From: Qipengyuania qiaonensis
Lineage (GTDB): Bacteria > Pseudomonadota > Alphaproteobacteria > Sphingomonadales > Sphingomonadaceae
Length of the DNA stretch: 64,000 nt
Assembly (NCBI RefSeq): GCF_019711515.1
Contig: NZ_JAIGNO010000006.1
Location: 140,630 to 204,629, forward strand
Direction of reading: 5' to 3'
How positions within the stretch are numbered: the first letter of the stretch is position 1; each line of letters starts with the position of its first letter. Position numbers and translations under genes: made by a program. Below are positions 63,239-64,000 of the stretch, one piece after another. The notes under the pieces were generated by a model that had not been told where the DNA came from, did not search any database, and saw only the letters and a program-made list of their open reading frames with translations.

Positions 63239-63607
63239 TCAGAGTGTATAGGGAATGCGGATTCCCGGCATCTCTGCCGGGAAGTCCTTGCTATTGCGTG
63301 TAACGAGAATGCGCCCGGTGCTCTGCGCCGACGCTAGGGTGATGGCATCGACTGCCGAGAGTTGCGATCGCTGCGCGCGCAACACCGCGGCCTGGCGCGC
63401 AACATCCTCGGAGAGTTCTATGACGCGGAAATGATCGAGGAAGTCTTCGGCCCGGTCGCTGTTATGCGCCTGGCCCGCGACCATAACCTCCATCCAGCTC
63501 ATCCGGCTTATGAAACGCTGGGAATACCGCATAAGTTCGACCTGCGCGGGACGCACGTCGCACAATGCATCGACCAGTATGTCGGTGTCGAAGACGGCAT
63601 CTGTCAC
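63239..63607 (-). CDS. vapC: VapC-type PIN-domain toxin
   Basis: A 122-residue PIN ribonuclease, toxin of a type II system. Acidic residues of the active site appear in FDTDILVDAL, SWMEVMV, SAVDAITLASA and TRNSKDFP, the usual D...E...D...D order. The start is GTG 63607, overlapping the antitoxin stop by 4 bp. The target RNA is unknown; many VapCs cut initiator tRNA or rRNA. Confidence 0.9.
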   Translation of the reverse strand: MTDAVFDTDILVDALCDVRPAQVELMRYSQRFISRMSWMEVMVAGQAHNSDRAEDFLDHFRVIELSEDVARQAAVLRAQRSQLSAVDAITLASAQSTGRILVTRNSKDFPAEMPGIRIPYTL

Positions 63608-63804
63608 GGCCTGGCGACCTCATCGGGATCGTCCTGCGCGGTCCAGATGCCGAAGAACTTTTCTATGCCATCGCGGGTAGTCTCGCCGCGATAGGCGCTG
63701 ACCGCCTCCCGCAAGATCGCCGCGCGCGACTTCCCCTGCTCTTCCGCCACACGATCGAGCCACTTGATATCGTCATCGGGTAGATCGGCCAGAATTCGCT
63801 TCAT
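63604..63804 (-). CDS. vapB: VapB-like ribbon-helix-helix antitoxin
   Basis: A 66-residue antitoxin starting at MKRILADLPDDDIKWLDRVA, with an RHH/CopG motif (WLDRVAEEQGKSRAAILREAV). The C-terminal stretch (TRDGIEKFFGIWTAQDDPDE) would neutralise the toxin. An upstream in-frame ATG at 63852 lies beyond the operator and is not favoured. It is coupled to vapC by a 4-bp GTGA overlap. Confidence 0.88.
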   Translation of the reverse strand: MKRILADLPDDDIKWLDRVAEEQGKSRAAILREAVSAYRGETTRDGIEKFFGIWTAQDDPDEVARP

Positions 63805-63840
63805 TGATATATTGATATCATACCATGATATCATGTCAAT
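63805..63840 (-). promoter_or_regulatory. vapBC promoter with nested palindromic operators
   Basis: TGATATCAT-ACC-ATGATATCA (63813-63833) is an exact inverted repeat with 9-bp arms. It is flanked by TGATAT-ATTG-ATATCA (63805-63820). A TTGACA box reads on the minus strand at 63834-63839. VapB/RHH proteins typically bind such sites for autoregulation. Confidence 0.75.
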
Positions 63841-63990
63841 TGCAGAGATCACCTTTGACGAAGCTCAATCAGCTTTGGACGCTTGTTCCTGTCACACAGA
63901 ACAGCCGGCGAAAGTCAATCCTGCTGGTCTGAGCCCCTAGATTTCCTCCAGCGATAAGTAGAGTCCGGCGTTCGACAAGGAGACGGACGA

Positions 63991-64000
63991 ATGAAGCGTA
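63991..64000 (+). CDS. Start of an unidentified gene, cut by the window edge
   Basis: ATG AAG CGT follows the ribosome site AAGGAGACGG at a proper distance, which suggests a real start. Only three codons are visible, so nothing about the product can be said. Confidence 0.4.

Overview
The window reads as a chromosomal segment of a high-GC alphaproteobacterium of the order Sphingomonadales, most likely Erythrobacteraceae. The basis is three TonB-dependent receptors, an aerobic-type cobS, the J-domain/bolA pair, a short-form hisG beside hisD, a K+-independent membrane pyrophosphatase, the infA-maf-RNase-yacG string and the overall codon style. No phage, plasmid origin or insertion-sequence transposase was found. 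The genus is inference; no database was searched.

Left part (1-13.3 kb): a truncated class A penicillin-binding protein and cobS on the minus strand are followed by an MpaB-like oxygenase, an HxlR-type regulator and a divergent, tightly packed seven-gene operon. The operon encodes VOC/glyoxalase proteins, a duplicated DUF1428 protein, a glutathione S-transferase, a RibD/DHFR-like reductase and an AAC(6')-like acetyltransferase. The operon and its regulator lie between cobS and the J-domain/bolA pair, which are often neighbours in alphaproteobacteria. Pirin, SDR, epoxide-hydrolase-like and DUF2332 genes follow.

Middle (13.3-30 kb): hisG-hisD-nusB-thiL are overlapping, with an apparent CTG start for thiL, then hppA with a clear terminator. 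A BioF2-like GNAT, a JmjC/cupin-like protein and a TesB thioesterase follow. A minus-strand block holds an ECF sigma factor, its anti-sigma factor and a YadA-like trimeric autotransporter built from exact 249-bp repeats. Just beyond the adhesin is a 20-21-bp-period array of a decamer that coincides with a possible small gene. A TonB receptor and beta-propeller phytase form a phosphate-scavenging pair.

Right of centre (30-46 kb): a DEAD-box helicase and an HTH-like hypothetical, then a BglII-type endonuclease and an MT-A70 adenine methylase. This AT-richer restriction-modification pair starts on the stop codon of uvrC. uvrC itself carries an in-frame palindromic repeat element. Next come an amino-acid permease, an animal-type haem peroxidase, a BaiN/YhiN flavoprotein, and a WS/DGAT acyltransferase with a histone-like basic tail coupled to an alpha/beta hydrolase. 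A TonB receptor follows that carries an unusual Gly-rich/Cys-repeat insertion.

Right part (46-64 kb): infA-maf-RNase E/G-like-yacG, tRNA-Phe, a bioF-bioD-bioA operon, purC, an M16 peptidase, a third TonB receptor, purS-purQ, a PAS-GGDEF-EAL protein, glmS and a vapBC toxin-antitoxin pair with a palindromic operator. The best candidates for something undescribed are the phased decamer array with its small ORF, the palindromic element inside uvrC, the basic tail on the wax/TAG synthase, and the Cys-repeat insertion in the 43-46 kb receptor.
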